Translations under genes and position numbers: made by a program
Part shown: positions 35,089 to 44,500 of the stretch, one piece after another
How positions within the stretch are numbered: position 1 is the stretch's first letter
Layout: every line of letters starts with the position of its first letter
Assembly (NCBI GenBank): GCA_040401995.1
Contig: JBBANM010000024.1
Location: 1-64,000 of the forward strand
Length of the DNA stretch: 64,000 bases
Direction: 5' to 3'
Source of the DNA: Haliscomenobacter sp040401995
GTDB taxonomy: Bacteria; Bacteroidota; Bacteroidia; Chitinophagales; Saprospiraceae
Notes under the pieces: generated by a model
The model's database searches: none
Told to the model about the DNA's origin: nothing
Seen by the model: only the letters and a program-made list of their open reading frames with translations

Positions 35089-35506
35089 GATGAGTCGTTG
35101 CTATGCTTAACGTTGTCAAATTTTCAGCATTATCTTTTTAAACGCTTAAAAATTGACTACATTAAATGATCATCGACCACAGATGCACAGATTCCACAGA
35201 TTCTTGTGATGTCATCACAAGCACGATTCCACAGATTGGGGATTCGCCCTATCTGTGGAATCGTGCTTACGCCGCTGGCGGTAAGAATCTGTGCAATCCC
35301 CGCCATCTGTGGTGAATTTTAAAATGACAACAGATTCAAGCGTGGAAAGCAAAAAAGGGGTATAAAGATTACCTAAAGCACTGAAATTGTGTAACCTTTA
35401 GCAAAATGGGAAGTTAAATAAAAACCTTACAGCGTCACTAATTCGTTTTAAGAGCGTCTATAAAAACATACGGTCAACTATTTAGTGCCCAGCAAAAACA
35501 TACTGG
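35089..35506. repeat. Intergenic region with multi-arm inverted repeats
   Basis: ACCACAGATG (35176) pairs with CATCTGTGGT (35304-35313). Inside are CTTGTGATG/CATCACAAG and a perfect 18-bp pair around 35218-35267 (AAGCACGATTCCACAGAT). The whole could fold as a branched structure of ~138 nt. No gene is visible. It precedes the metallophosphoesterase gene. Confidence 0.75.
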
Positions 35507-36262
35507 ATGAAAATTATCCAAATCACCGATATGCACGTAGGACGAGAAGGCGAAGACACCTTCGGAATCGATGTACGTGCTAATTTTCTCAACATTTTGC
35601 AAGCAGTAGCCGAAAAAAAGCCCGACTACCTGGTGCTTTCCGGTGATTTGTGCTACAACCAGGCTGATCCCCTGATTTATGCTTGGGTCAAAGAACAAGT
35701 GGATCAACTGAATATTCCCTACGAAGTCATTCCTGGTAACCACGATGAGTCAACGCTTTTGGCCAAAGCGTTTGGCTATGAAAATGACTTGGTTGATGGA
35801 CAAATGTACTACACCCGCGAATGGGGCGGACAAACCATTCTATTTATGGATTCTTGCCCCAATGAAGTGGGCGCTACTCAATTGGATTGGTTGGAAAAAA
35901 AATTGCAAACCCTGCAAACTCCCCTGCTCTTGTTTATCCACCATCCGCCGGTATTGGCCGATGTGCCATTTATGGATCGGCACCACCCTTTGGAAAATCC
36001 CAATCGCTTGCGCAACCTCCTTGCGGACTTCCCGCAATCCATCGATATTTTTTGCGGCCATTACCACGTCGATAAGTTTGTACACTGGGGCAAACACATG
36101 ATTTACCTCACGCCTTCGGGTTATTTTCAGATCAACCAAACGCTCGAAACCTTTCAAGTGGACCACGATCGGGTCGGTTTTCGGGAAATCAATTTACAAG
36201 ACGGCAGCCTCATCACCAGCGTTTCCTACCTCGAGGGCACGAAAATTCAAAAAGAAAACTAA
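35507..36262 (+). CDS. Calcineurin-like metallophosphoesterase (CpdA type)
   Basis: The 251-residue enzyme has the full set of metal-binding motifs in order: ITDMHVG (Asp, His), SGDLCYN, PGNHDE, HHPP and CGHYHVDK. The layout matches CpdA-type class III cyclic-nucleotide phosphodiesterases, which hydrolyse 3',5'-cAMP in the cytoplasm, but other phosphodiesters cannot be excluded. It is followed 93 bp later by a methyltransferase gene. Confidence 0.85.
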   Translation: MKIIQITDMHVGREGEDTFGIDVRANFLNILQAVAEKKPDYLVLSGDLCYNQADPLIYAWVKEQVDQLNIPYEVIPGNHDESTLLAKAFGYENDLVDGQMYYTREWGGQTILFMDSCPNEVGATQLDWLEKKLQTLQTPLLLFIHHPPVLADVPFMDRHHPLENPNRLRNLLADFPQSIDIFCGHYHVDKFVHWGKHMIYLTPSGYFQINQTLETFQVDHDRVGFREINLQDGSLITSVSYLEGTKIQKEN

Positions 36263-36355
36263 TTTTGTTCCAATGGGCGGGAAATTCGTCCCCAAAGGGA
36301 ATTTTTGCAGCATGCCTTTGGTTATGCCTGTTTTCCCATTTTAATCCTTTTTGCT

Positions 36356-37033
36356 ATGACGATAAAAGAAGAATTCAATACCTGGTTGGCAGGTTATACC
36401 GAAAAAATGACCCGTTGGGTGCCTTATTACCAGGAGTTGTTGCAGGCGCTGCGACAAAATCTTCCCTCCGGATTTCAACCTGGCAACATCTTAGATATTG
36501 GTTGCGGCAATGGCAACGCCACCACCCAGGTGATGACGGCCTTCCCCAATGCGCATTATGTGCTACTAGATGGCTCCAATGAAATGCTTGATGCTTGTCG
36601 GCAGCGTTTTGAAGACAAAAAAGACATCCAATACGTGGAAGCCTACTTTCAAGACGCCGATTTTCCCGACCATAGTTTTGACCTCATTACCGCCGCTTTT
36701 GCCTTACACCATTTAGATAGCGCCGAAAAAGCGGCAATTTTCAAAAAAATGTACCGCTGGTTGCGTCCAGGCGGGGTAGTCACCAGCTCCGATCTTTATG
36801 GAACCAAACGCGACCCCACTTACCCGCAGGAAATTTTGGCTACCTGGAAAGCTTTCGCCATGGAACACGGTACACCTACCGAAGAGTGGGACACTCTAAT
36901 GGATCACCATGCCGAATACGATAAACCCGATACCTACGCCGACCAATTGCAGTGGCTACACGATGCCGGTTTTGGTGAAGCCCGCATCGCCTGGCACGTC
37001 GATCAATGGGGCAATATTCAGGGAATAAAATAA
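36356..37033 (+). CDS. Class I SAM-dependent methyltransferase
   Basis: The 225-residue Rossmann-fold enzyme has motif I ILDIGCGNGNAT, an acidic residue after strand 2 (YVLLDGSNEM) and FDLITAAFALHHLDSAEK as motif IV/post-IV. It belongs to the UbiE/small-molecule methyltransferase type (Methyltransf_25). The substrate is unknown. The ATG at 36356 is preferred to an in-frame TTG at 36305. The next gene starts 20 bp after its stop. Confidence 0.85.
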   Translation: MTIKEEFNTWLAGYTEKMTRWVPYYQELLQALRQNLPSGFQPGNILDIGCGNGNATTQVMTAFPNAHYVLLDGSNEMLDACRQRFEDKKDIQYVEAYFQDADFPDHSFDLITAAFALHHLDSAEKAAIFKKMYRWLRPGGVVTSSDLYGTKRDPTYPQEILATWKAFAMEHGTPTEEWDTLMDHHAEYDKPDTYADQLQWLHDAGFGEARIAWHVDQWGNIQGIK

Positions 37034-37053
37034 ACGCTTTAAGCACAATAGGC

Positions 37054-38370
37054 ATGTCAGTAGAAACCATCCAGGCTCTAAAAAACCGAATCGCTGAAGG
37101 TCAGTTGGAAGTTCCGCTTCATGATTTATGCGATTTTTTGCGTCAAAAAAACGACCCTTTGCTGGATGAGGCTCTGGCTTTTAGCGCTCAATGGCTACAG
37201 GTGGAAAAAGAGCATGCCTTGAATACCATCGCCTACGAGGCTTACGCCCGCATCATCAACAACATCACCTACGGTCTCTTGCGCCTGTGCACTCAGGTGA
37301 TGCGCGGGGAGAAAAGCCAGGAATCGCTCCTGCCGGATCCCCAGGCTTTGTCGATCGCAACCCAACTAACGGGTAAAGAAAGCGATTGGGTGAAAAAAGG
37401 CAAAAATGCTTATGCAGCTAAGGATTACGCTGGCGCAATAGCTGCTTTTGCGAGCGCCGTTGCCGAAAACCCACAGGAAGCCGAGGCGCTGTTTTATCAA
37501 GGGGTGATCCAAGAAGAATTGGGCGACATCCAAACCGCCATCGAAAGTTACCAAAAATCGATTGCGGCAAAAAGCGATTACAGTCAGCCCTACAACAACC
37601 TGGGCGTTATTTTTGTCCAGCAAGAACTTTGGGAAGAAGCCTTGCAACACCTGAATAAAGCCATTCAACTCGATCCAGATTTGGCCACCGCTTTGCTCAA
37701 CCGCGGGTTTGTTTTTTACAGTTTGGAATTTTATCCCGAAAGCTTGGCGGATCTCCAAAGTTGTGCCCGAAAAGGACATTACCTCAAGGAAACCTTCATC
37801 CTGATTGGCTTGATCGAGATCAATCAAGGCGATTTTCAAGCTGCGATCGACAACAGTCAGCGGGCCCTAAAAATTCATCCCGATAACCACATTGCTTATT
37901 ATCTCTGGGCTTTGGCGCTTTTTAACCTTGATCGCTATCGGGAATCGATTGATATCATGGAGAAATCGATTGAATTGAATCCGAATTATCCGGGGAGTTT
38001 TAGTTTGCGGGGCATGGCACGCGCTTTGGTGGGCGATTACCCCGCTGCGCTTGCCGATATAGAAGCGGCGCTCGCTACCAATACCGATGATGCAAACTTG
38101 CACTTCTGGATGGGTTACATCAAAAAAAACACGGGAGATCCCGCCGGCGCGGTACTGGCTTACCGGTCGGCCATTGAAGTTGATCCCACCCACAAAGCTT
38201 CGTACGCCAATTTGGCCCAAATCTGTATTGAAAACGGTTTGTACCAAGAAGCGTTGGATTATTTGCACCAAGCGCAGGAAATTGATCCGCATTGGGAAGC
38301 GCTTCCGCCCTTGATTGCTGAAGCCGAGAAAAAAAAGAAAGGCGGACTTTGGGGAAAACTGTTTTCCTAG
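37054..38370 (+). CDS. Tetratricopeptide repeat protein
   Basis: The 438-residue protein has a helical N-terminal domain (1-110) and about eight to nine TPR units (about 118-420), for example AYAAKDYAGAIAAFASAVAENPQEAEALFYQGVIQEELGDIQTAIESYQKSI. There is no signal peptide, so it is cytoplasmic and probably a protein-protein scaffold. The ATG at 37054 avoids overlap with the methyltransferase gene. Confidence 0.85.
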   Translation: MSVETIQALKNRIAEGQLEVPLHDLCDFLRQKNDPLLDEALAFSAQWLQVEKEHALNTIAYEAYARIINNITYGLLRLCTQVMRGEKSQESLLPDPQALSIATQLTGKESDWVKKGKNAYAAKDYAGAIAAFASAVAENPQEAEALFYQGVIQEELGDIQTAIESYQKSIAAKSDYSQPYNNLGVIFVQQELWEEALQHLNKAIQLDPDLATALLNRGFVFYSLEFYPESLADLQSCARKGHYLKETFILIGLIEINQGDFQAAIDNSQRALKIHPDNHIAYYLWALALFNLDRYRESIDIMEKSIELNPNYPGSFSLRGMARALVGDYPAALADIEAALATNTDDANLHFWMGYIKKNTGDPAGAVLAYRSAIEVDPTHKASYANLAQICIENGLYQEALDYLHQAQEIDPHWEALPPLIAEAEKKKKGGLWGKLFS

Positions 38371-38389
38371 TCCTTCAAAACCACTATCC

Positions 38390-39235
38390 ATGAACAAGGC
38401 CCTCCAGGAACGCAACGTCCATAAAGTAAATGACCAAAAACGAACGGCCTTCGAAGATGTACTGGCCGTGGAAGAACCCCTGGAGATCCGCTTGGGTTAT
38501 GGGCCCTCGCAACACCGGCAAACCAAAAGTCTGGCCGTCACCATGCGTACTCCTGGCGCCGATTTTGATTTGGTGGCCGGTTTTTTATATACTGAAGGCA
38601 TCATCAATAGTCGCCAAGATATTTTGCAAATCCGTTTTGTCGGCGATCAACTGAGCCCGGAAGCCCAGGAAAACGTAGTACAAGTTGATTTAAAAGCAAA
38701 CGTGCCCATCGATTTTGAAAAACTGAATCGCCATTTTTATACTGCCTCCAGTTGCGGGATCTGCGGCAAAGCCAGTTTGGAGATGGTACAAATGGCTTGC
38801 CCCTTTGTTTTACTCGGCGATCATCCGCAGGTGGATTCCGCAGTGCTCACCAGTTTACCCGATCAATTGCGACAACAACAATCCCTATTTGCGCTAACTG
38901 GCGGCATCCATGCCTCGGGGCTGTTCAATCCGGCCGGCGAGCTGCTTTATCTTCGCGAAGATGTAGGCCGACACAATGCCCTGGATAAAGTGATCGGCGC
39001 AGCAATGACGCAAATGCCCTTACCTTTAAAAGATACCATATTATTAGTAAGCGGTCGTGCCAGTTTTGAGTTGGTGCAAAAAGCCTTGATGGCGGGTATC
39101 CCCATATTGGCAGCAGTAGGCGCCCCATCTAGTTTGGCCGTAGAATTGGCCGAAGCCTACAACATGACCTTGATCGGTTTTTTGAGAGGGAAAAACTACA
39201 ACGTTTACAGTGGTTTGGAGCGTTTGAAAATGTAG
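38390..39235 (+). CDS. fdhD: FdhD, formate dehydrogenase accessory sulfurtransferase
   Basis: The 281-residue protein transfers sulfur from a cysteine desulfurase to the molybdenum/tungsten bis-MGD cofactor of formate dehydrogenase. It has the family pattern EEPLEIRLGY, MRTPGADFDLVAGFLYTEGII, the sulfur-carrying ASSCGICGKASLE, LTGGIHASGLF, LREDVGRHNALDKVIG and SGRASFELVQKALMAGIPILAAVGAPSS. The start is the ATG at 38390, 19 bp after the TPR gene. Its stop lies in a copy of the dispersed palindrome. No formate dehydrogenase gene is in the window. Confidence 0.93.
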   Translation: MNKALQERNVHKVNDQKRTAFEDVLAVEEPLEIRLGYGPSQHRQTKSLAVTMRTPGADFDLVAGFLYTEGIINSRQDILQIRFVGDQLSPEAQENVVQVDLKANVPIDFEKLNRHFYTASSCGICGKASLEMVQMACPFVLLGDHPQVDSAVLTSLPDQLRQQQSLFALTGGIHASGLFNPAGELLYLREDVGRHNALDKVIGAAMTQMPLPLKDTILLVSGRASFELVQKALMAGIPILAAVGAPSSLAVELAEAYNMTLIGFLRGKNYNVYSGLERLKM

Positions 39236-39255
39236 AGGCGCGATTTATCGCGACT
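39232..39255 (+). repeat. Dispersed palindrome, copy 4
   Basis: GTAGAGGCGCGATTTATCGCGACT, supplying the TAG stop of fdhD just as copy 1 supplies that of the XisI-like gene. Confidence 0.8.
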
Positions 39256-39420
39256 GCATCGGAATGGCATCTTGGCATAAGATACCGGTCCGCTGGACCG
39301 GGTGCGTGGGCTGCATGATATGCTACAAAGATATCGTTCCTACGGAACTGGGGTGGTGAGTTCAAGGTGGTCGTCATTGTCGTTCCATGGGAGGGTATTT
39401 TTACAGCAGAAAGCCAAGGC

Positions 39421-39910
39421 CATGATTTCCGTTCACTCGGAACGGTATCTTTGTAGCAGAGAGTCAGGGCCATGGTTCCCATTCCATCGGAATGGCATCT
39501 TTAAAGCAGCGAGTAAGGGACATGATTTCCGTTCCATCGGAACGGTATCTTTGTAGCAAAGAGTCAGGGACATGGTCCCCATTCAATCGGAATGGGATCT
39601 TTATAGCATAGAGTCAGGGACATGATTTCCGTTCCGTCGGAACGGTATCTTTGTAGCAGAAAGCCAAAGCCATGATTTCCATTCCCTCGCAACGGTATCT
39701 TTGTAGCAAAGAGCCAGGGCGTGATTCCCGTTCCATCGGAACGGCATCCTTGTAGCAGAGATTCAGAGGCGTGATTCCCGTTCCATTGGAACGATATCTT
39801 TGTAGCAGAGATTCAGAGGCGTAGTTCCCGTTCCATCGGAACGGCATCTTTGTAGCAGAAAGTCAGAGGAGTAGTTCCCGTTCCATCGGAACGGTATCTT
39901 AAGAGGCTTA
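39421..39910. repeat. Ten tandem 50-bp units with a palindromic core
   Basis: The motif ATCTTTGTAGCA recurs every 50 bp (49 once) from 39447 to 39896. Each unit has a hairpin core such as CCGTTCCATCGGAACGG. Two units (39478 and 39578) change both arms together to CCATTC..GGAATGG, so pairing is kept. An inverted, single copy lies at about 39306-39350, and a related hairpin at 33861. The rest of the 39236-40013 gap has no gene. Confidence 0.9.
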
Positions 39911-40013
39911 TCATGCCGTTCCACTAGAACGGAAATTGGGTTTATCAGGCTGAAGTTATAAAGATAACTTTCCTACGAAACCGGGAACCACGTACCGTAG
40001 TGACCCAAACATC

Positions 40014-40760
40014 CTACCCAAAAACACTCCTACCCGTAGCCAAAACCTTCCCGTCACTGATGCGCGCCAATTGATGCAGAAAAGAACCATCCGCTTGCGC
40101 TTCAACCTTAGACTTCACCATTTCCTTCCATTGCGCTTCCAGCAAAAAAATGATCTCCATTTGTCGGAGTATACCCTGATCCAAAATCGCATCCGGTAAA
40201 GTTTCCAACATCCACTCGATATAGGTTACATTATTAAGGTGAGCATTAAAATCGAGATCGTGCCAGTTGACGCGAAAATCCAAAGTTTGTAAAGGATCCT
40301 TAAGTGCAGGCAACTTATCGGCAGCATGGGGTAGGGGAGTACGCCCTTCTGGAGCGGTAAGCGGAATTTTTTGCGCAATCTGTTCCGGAATGCGCGCCAT
40401 GCGCCGCGAACGCGTATCCATCAGCAGCCAAGTAGTGGCGGCAGTCGCCAGGATTTCCCCTTTTTCATTGTACATATAATAATCGCGGAAAGTAAAAAAG
40501 CGATCGATGCCCGAGGGATAAGTAAGTACCTCAATCATTTCCCCCAGTTCAGGCTGTTTTGTCACCTCCACGCGCATGCGCAGGAGCACCCAGGCGAGGT
40601 GTAAAGGCTCGAGATCGAAGACCGAAACTTCCAATTTGCGTACATGACCCATTGCGGTTTCCTGAAGAAGCCGGATTAGCGCCGGTATCGAAACCTTTTT
40701 ATGCCGATCGGTGGCAAAAGCAAATATTTTAAACCATTCGCTATGTGTAAACTCCAACAT
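40014..40760 (-). CDS. Acyl-ACP thioesterase
   Basis: The 248-residue protein is a double hot-dog enzyme. The first hot-dog domain (1-135) includes LQETAMGHVRKLEVSVFDL and VLLRMRVEVTKQPELGEMIEV. The second has VNWHDLDFNAHLNNVTYIEWMLETL, whose Asp/Asn/His cluster matches the catalytic region of FatA/FatB-type thioesterases. It hydrolyses acyl-ACP to free fatty acids. It faces the 50-bp tandem array and is divergent from the str operon. Confidence 0.88.
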   Translation of the reverse strand: MLEFTHSEWFKIFAFATDRHKKVSIPALIRLLQETAMGHVRKLEVSVFDLEPLHLAWVLLRMRVEVTKQPELGEMIEVLTYPSGIDRFFTFRDYYMYNEKGEILATAATTWLLMDTRSRRMARIPEQIAQKIPLTAPEGRTPLPHAADKLPALKDPLQTLDFRVNWHDLDFNAHLNNVTYIEWMLETLPDAILDQGILRQMEIIFLLEAQWKEMVKSKVEAQADGSFLHQLARISDGKVLATGRSVFG

Positions 40761-40906
40761 TCCTTGTATATTTGCATCTCCTTTTAAAAAGCGGTCTAAA
40801 AAAACGGTTTGGCGAGAAAAAAGGCGGGTTAAAAGCCAGTGTTTTTCCGTGTTCCGTTGGTCAAAAATAGGAATTGAAATTGGCTTTCAAGATTTTTTTG
40901 AAAAGC

Positions 40907-40937
40907 TTGTTTTTTCAATTGATAATTTCTACTTTTG
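40907..40937 (+). promoter_or_regulatory. Promoter of the str-S10-spc-alpha supercluster
   Basis: TTG at 40907-40909 and TACTTTTG at 40930-40937, spaced 20 nt, form a near-consensus Bacteroidota promoter 80 bp upstream of rpsL. It indicates that the ATG at 41017, not the earlier in-frame start at 40963, begins rpsL. Confidence 0.7.
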
Positions 40938-41016
40938 CAGACGCTTTTGAGAAGGGCATATTTTGCCCTGTTTCAAGGGGTTTTTTGAGAACTTTGTTTT
41001 TAAATTTAAGAAGTAT

Positions 41017-41391
41017 ATGCCTACTATCAACCAACTGGTACGCAAAGGTAGAGAAAAGGTGGTCACCAAGAGTAAATCTCGCGCATTGAACGGGTCACCC
41101 CAGAAGCGTGCGGTATGTACTCGTGTTTACACGACTACTCCTAAGAAGCCTAACTCGGCTCTGCGTAAAGTGGCTAAAGTACGTATGGTGAATGGTTTCG
41201 AGGTGATTGCTTATATTCCAGGTGAAGGTCACAACCTTCAAGAACACTCCATCGTGTTGATCCGCGGTGGTCGTGTTAAGGATCTTCCAGGCGTTCGTTA
41301 CACGATTGTACGTGGCGCGTTGGATACCGCAGGAGTAAATGATCGCAAGAAGAGCCGCTCTAAATATGGCACTAAGGCGCCTAAGAAGTAA
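41017..41391 (+). CDS. rpsL: 30S ribosomal protein S12
   Basis: 124 residues, full length. S12 helps decode at the A site. The loop TTPKKPNSALRKV has the wild-type Lys43-type residue, and KDLPGVRYTIVRGALDTAGV the second conserved loop, so no streptomycin-resistance change is seen at these positions. First gene of the str cluster. Confidence 0.98.
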   Translation: MPTINQLVRKGREKVVTKSKSRALNGSPQKRAVCTRVYTTTPKKPNSALRKVAKVRMVNGFEVIAYIPGEGHNLQEHSIVLIRGGRVKDLPGVRYTIVRGALDTAGVNDRKKSRSKYGTKAPKK

Positions 41392-41425
41392 TTATGTTTC
41401 CCAAAGAAACCTCTAATTCAAAGCA

Positions 41426-41893
41426 ATGAGAAAAAGAAAACCAAAACTTAGAATCGTTCAGCCAGACCCCCGCTACGGCGATGTAATGGTCACACAGTTT
41501 GTGAATAACATGATGTGGGAAGGCAAAAAAAGCACAGTTTACCAGGTATTCTATGAAGCCATGGACATTGTGCGGGATCGTATGAAGCAAGACGAGCATG
41601 GGCTGTGGAAAAAAGCCCTAGCTAACGTTATGCCTCAGGTTGAAGTACGTAGCCGCCGTATTGGTGGTGCTACTTTCCAGATCCCTACTGAGATCCGCGC
41701 AAAGCGTAAGATGTCAATCGGCATGAAATGGTTGATCCGTTTCGCTCGTCAGCGTAGTGGAAAAGGAATGGCGGATAAGCTTGCCGCTGAGATCATCGCA
41801 GCAAGCAAGGGCGAAGGCAACGCAGTAAAACGGAAAGAGGACACCCACAAGATGGCCGAATCAAACCGTGCATTTGCTCACTTCCGGGTATAA
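41426..41893 (+). CDS. rpsG: 30S ribosomal protein S7
   Basis: 155 residues. S7 nucleates assembly of the 30S head and contacts E-site tRNA. It begins MRKRKPKLRIVQPDPRYGD and ends with the conserved KREDTHKMAESNRAFAHFR. It lies 34 bp after rpsL and 50 bp before fusA. Confidence 0.98.
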   Translation: MRKRKPKLRIVQPDPRYGDVMVTQFVNNMMWEGKKSTVYQVFYEAMDIVRDRMKQDEHGLWKKALANVMPQVEVRSRRIGGATFQIPTEIRAKRKMSIGMKWLIRFARQRSGKGMADKLAAEIIAASKGEGNAVKRKEDTHKMAESNRAFAHFRV

Positions 41894-41943
41894 CCGGTTA
41901 TTTTTTATAATCCATTAATCAAACTCTTTTTAGAGGAGCTGCC

Positions 41944-44079
41944 ATGGCAAAAGATCTTAATTTCACCAGAAACATTGGTATCGCGGCACACATTGATGCC
42001 GGTAAGACTACCACCACTGAACGTGTATTGTACTATACCGGGATCAGCCACAAGATCGGTGAAGTACACGACGGTGCAGCAACAATGGACTGGATGGCGC
42101 AGGAGCAAGAACGTGGTATTACCATTACTTCTGCTGCAACTAAAACCCACTGGGTATGGAAAGGGGATGACTATGCAGTCAACATTATTGATACTCCAGG
42201 GCACGTGGATTTTACCGTTGAGGTAAACCGCTCGCTTCGGGTATTGGACGGCTTGGTTTTCTTGTTCTGCGCAGTGAGCGGGGTAGAGCCACAATCTGAA
42301 ACCAACTGGCGCTTGGCAGACAACTATAGAGTTCCACGTATCGGTTTCGTCAACAAAATGGACCGTTCTGGTGCTGACTTTTTCAACGTTGTTAACGACG
42401 TGAAAACGAAATTGGGTACACTGGCTATTCCTTTGCAGGTTCCAATCGGCGCCGAAGAGAAATTCCGCGGTGTAGTCGATTTGATTACCAACGAAGCCAT
42501 CATCTGGAACGATCACGATCAAGGTATGACTTACCAAGTGATCGAAACACCAGAGGATTTGGTAGAAACTGTTGCAGAGTACCGTCTACAATTGTTGGAA
42601 GCAGTTGCTGAGTATGATGATCAGTTGATGGAGAAATTCTTCGAAGATCCTAACTCAATCTCTGCTGACGAAATGCGCATGGCCATCCGTGCAGCGGTTT
42701 GCGATATGAAGTTTGTACCAATGATGTGTGGTACTGCTTTCAAAAATAAAGGTGTACAAGCGGTATTGGATGCAGTTTGCGCATTCTTACCTTCTCCAAT
42801 GGACATTGAAGCTGTAAAAGGTATCAACCCAAAAACGGATAAGGAAGAAGTTCGTGCTCCATCGGTAGATGAACCGTTTGCAGCTTTGGCTTTCAAAATT
42901 GCTACTGACCCATTCGTAGGCCGCTTGGCGTTCATCCGGGTATATTCAGGCGCCTTGGATGCAGGTTCTTATGTGTTGAACACCCGTTCCGACAACAAAG
43001 AGCGCATCTCTCGCTTGTACCAAATGCACGCCAATAAGCAAAACCCAATCGACCGGGTTGAAGCTGGTGATATTGCAGCAGCAGTAGGTTTCAAAGACAT
43101 CCGTACGGGTGATACTCTGTGCGACCTAGATAGGCCGATTATTTTGGAAAGCATGGTCTTCCCAGATCCGGTTATCGCCATCGCAATTGAGCCAAAAACA
43201 CAAAAAGATTTGGATAAATTGGGTATGTCTTTGGCTAAATTGGCTGAAGAAGATCCAACTTTCCGAGTGAAATTTGACGAAGAGACTAACCAAACCGTTA
43301 TTAGCGGTATGGGTGAATTACACCTTGAAATCATCGTTGACCGTTTACGTCGCGAATTCAAAGTGGAATGTAACCAAGGTGCACCTCAAGTAAACTACAA
43401 AGAAGCACTTACCACCACTACATCACACCGTGAGCGCTTGAAAAAGCAAACGGGTGGTTCGGGTTTGTTTGCCGATATGGAATTTGATTTAGGACCTGCT
43501 GACGAAGATTTCCTCAACAGCGACGACTTCAAAAACGGTAAAGTTAAATTGCAGTTTGTTTGGGCCATCGTCGGTGGTTCAATCGATAAAAACTACGCTA
43601 AACCGATCCAGGATGGTTTCAAAGCGATGATGGACAACGGCATCTTGGCCGGTTACAACATCGAAGCCATGAAGGTTCGAGTATTCGATGGTTCTATGCA
43701 CGCAGTGGACTCCAAACCGGTAGCATTCGAATTGTGCGCCAAAGAAGGTTTCCGTGCTGCAGCGCCAAAAACACATCCCGTGTTGATGGAGCCCATCATG
43801 AAATTGGAAGTTATCACACCAGAAGACTATACCGGCGCCGTAATCGGTGACTTGAACCGTCGTCGTGGTTTGCCAAAAGGACAAGAGACCCGCATGGGCG
43901 GCGCTATCGCCATCCAAGCAGAAGTACCGCTTTCAGAAATGTTTGGTTATGTAACACAGTTGCGTACCATCACTTCTGGCCGCGCCAGCTCCACCATGGA
44001 ATTCTCACATTACAGTCCAGCACCATCCGGTGTTGCCAAGGATGTAATTGAAAAATCTAAAGGTGCAGTAAAAGCATAA
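41944..44079 (+). CDS. fusA: Elongation factor G
   Basis: The 711-residue translocation GTPase has all G motifs: AHIDAGKTT, the switch sequence RGITITSAAT, DTPGHVDF and NKMDRSGADF. Domains II-V follow, with EDYTGAVIGDLNRRRG in domain V. It is the last gene of the str part; a strong hairpin follows. Confidence 0.98.
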   Translation: MAKDLNFTRNIGIAAHIDAGKTTTTERVLYYTGISHKIGEVHDGAATMDWMAQEQERGITITSAATKTHWVWKGDDYAVNIIDTPGHVDFTVEVNRSLRVLDGLVFLFCAVSGVEPQSETNWRLADNYRVPRIGFVNKMDRSGADFFNVVNDVKTKLGTLAIPLQVPIGAEEKFRGVVDLITNEAIIWNDHDQGMTYQVIETPEDLVETVAEYRLQLLEAVAEYDDQLMEKFFEDPNSISADEMRMAIRAAVCDMKFVPMMCGTAFKNKGVQAVLDAVCAFLPSPMDIEAVKGINPKTDKEEVRAPSVDEPFAALAFKIATDPFVGRLAFIRVYSGALDAGSYVLNTRSDNKERISRLYQMHANKQNPIDRVEAGDIAAAVGFKDIRTGDTLCDLDRPIILESMVFPDPVIAIAIEPKTQKDLDKLGMSLAKLAEEDPTFRVKFDEETNQTVISGMGELHLEIIVDRLRREFKVECNQGAPQVNYKEALTTTTSHRERLKKQTGGSGLFADMEFDLGPADEDFLNSDDFKNGKVKLQFVWAIVGGSIDKNYAKPIQDGFKAMMDNGILAGYNIEAMKVRVFDGSMHAVDSKPVAFELCAKEGFRAAAPKTHPVLMEPIMKLEVITPEDYTGAVIGDLNRRRGLPKGQETRMGGAIAIQAEVPLSEMFGYVTQLRTITSGRASSTMEFSHYSPAPSGVAKDVIEKSKGAVKA

Positions 44080-44102
44080 TCTGTTGAATTGTAATTGATT
44101 GT

Positions 44103-44140
44103 GGTTGCCCGGGAAAGTGCCGGGCAACCTTAATTTTTCT
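44103..44140 (+). terminator. Hairpin between fusA and rpsJ
   Basis: A perfect 10-bp GC-rich stem (GGTTGCCCGG with CCGGGCAACC, 7-nt loop), followed by TTAATTTTTC. It can terminate or attenuate transcription between the str and S10 groups. Confidence 0.7.
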
Positions 44141-44166
44141 TGACATAATAAATTAGATTTTCAGGC

Positions 44167-44475
44167 ATGAATCAGAAAATCCGAATTAAGCTCCGGTCTT
44201 ATGACCACAATCTGGTCGATAAGTCGACGGAGAAAATAGTGAAAACTGTACGCAATAGTGGGGCCATAGTAACTGGCCCGATTCCGCTGCCCACTGAGAA
44301 GAAAATCTTTACCGTGCTCCGTTCTCCGCACGTCAATAAGACCTCTCGTGAGCAGTTTCAGTTGCGCACCCACAAGCGCCTGATCGAAATCTATACGCCC
44401 ACCCAAAAGACAGTTGATGCACTGTCCAAATTGGAACTGCCAAGCGGTGTAGATATTCAGGTTAAGTTGACGTAG
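44167..44475 (+). CDS. rpsJ: 30S ribosomal protein S10
   Basis: 102 residues, starting MNQKIRIKLRSYDHNLVD, with RSPHVNKTSREQFQLRTHKRLIEIY. S10 is in the 30S head and is also the NusE transcription factor. It opens the S10 group. Confidence 0.98.
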   Translation: MNQKIRIKLRSYDHNLVDKSTEKIVKTVRNSGAIVTGPIPLPTEKKIFTVLRSPHVNKTSREQFQLRTHKRLIEIYTPTQKTVDALSKLELPSGVDIQVKLT

Positions 44476-44500
44476 TTTAATTGATTAAATTAAAGAAGTG

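Noticed and set aside
39421..39910. Regularly spaced 50-bp units as a third CRISPR array
   Set aside because: The sequence between the hairpins is also conserved from unit to unit, so there are no spacers.
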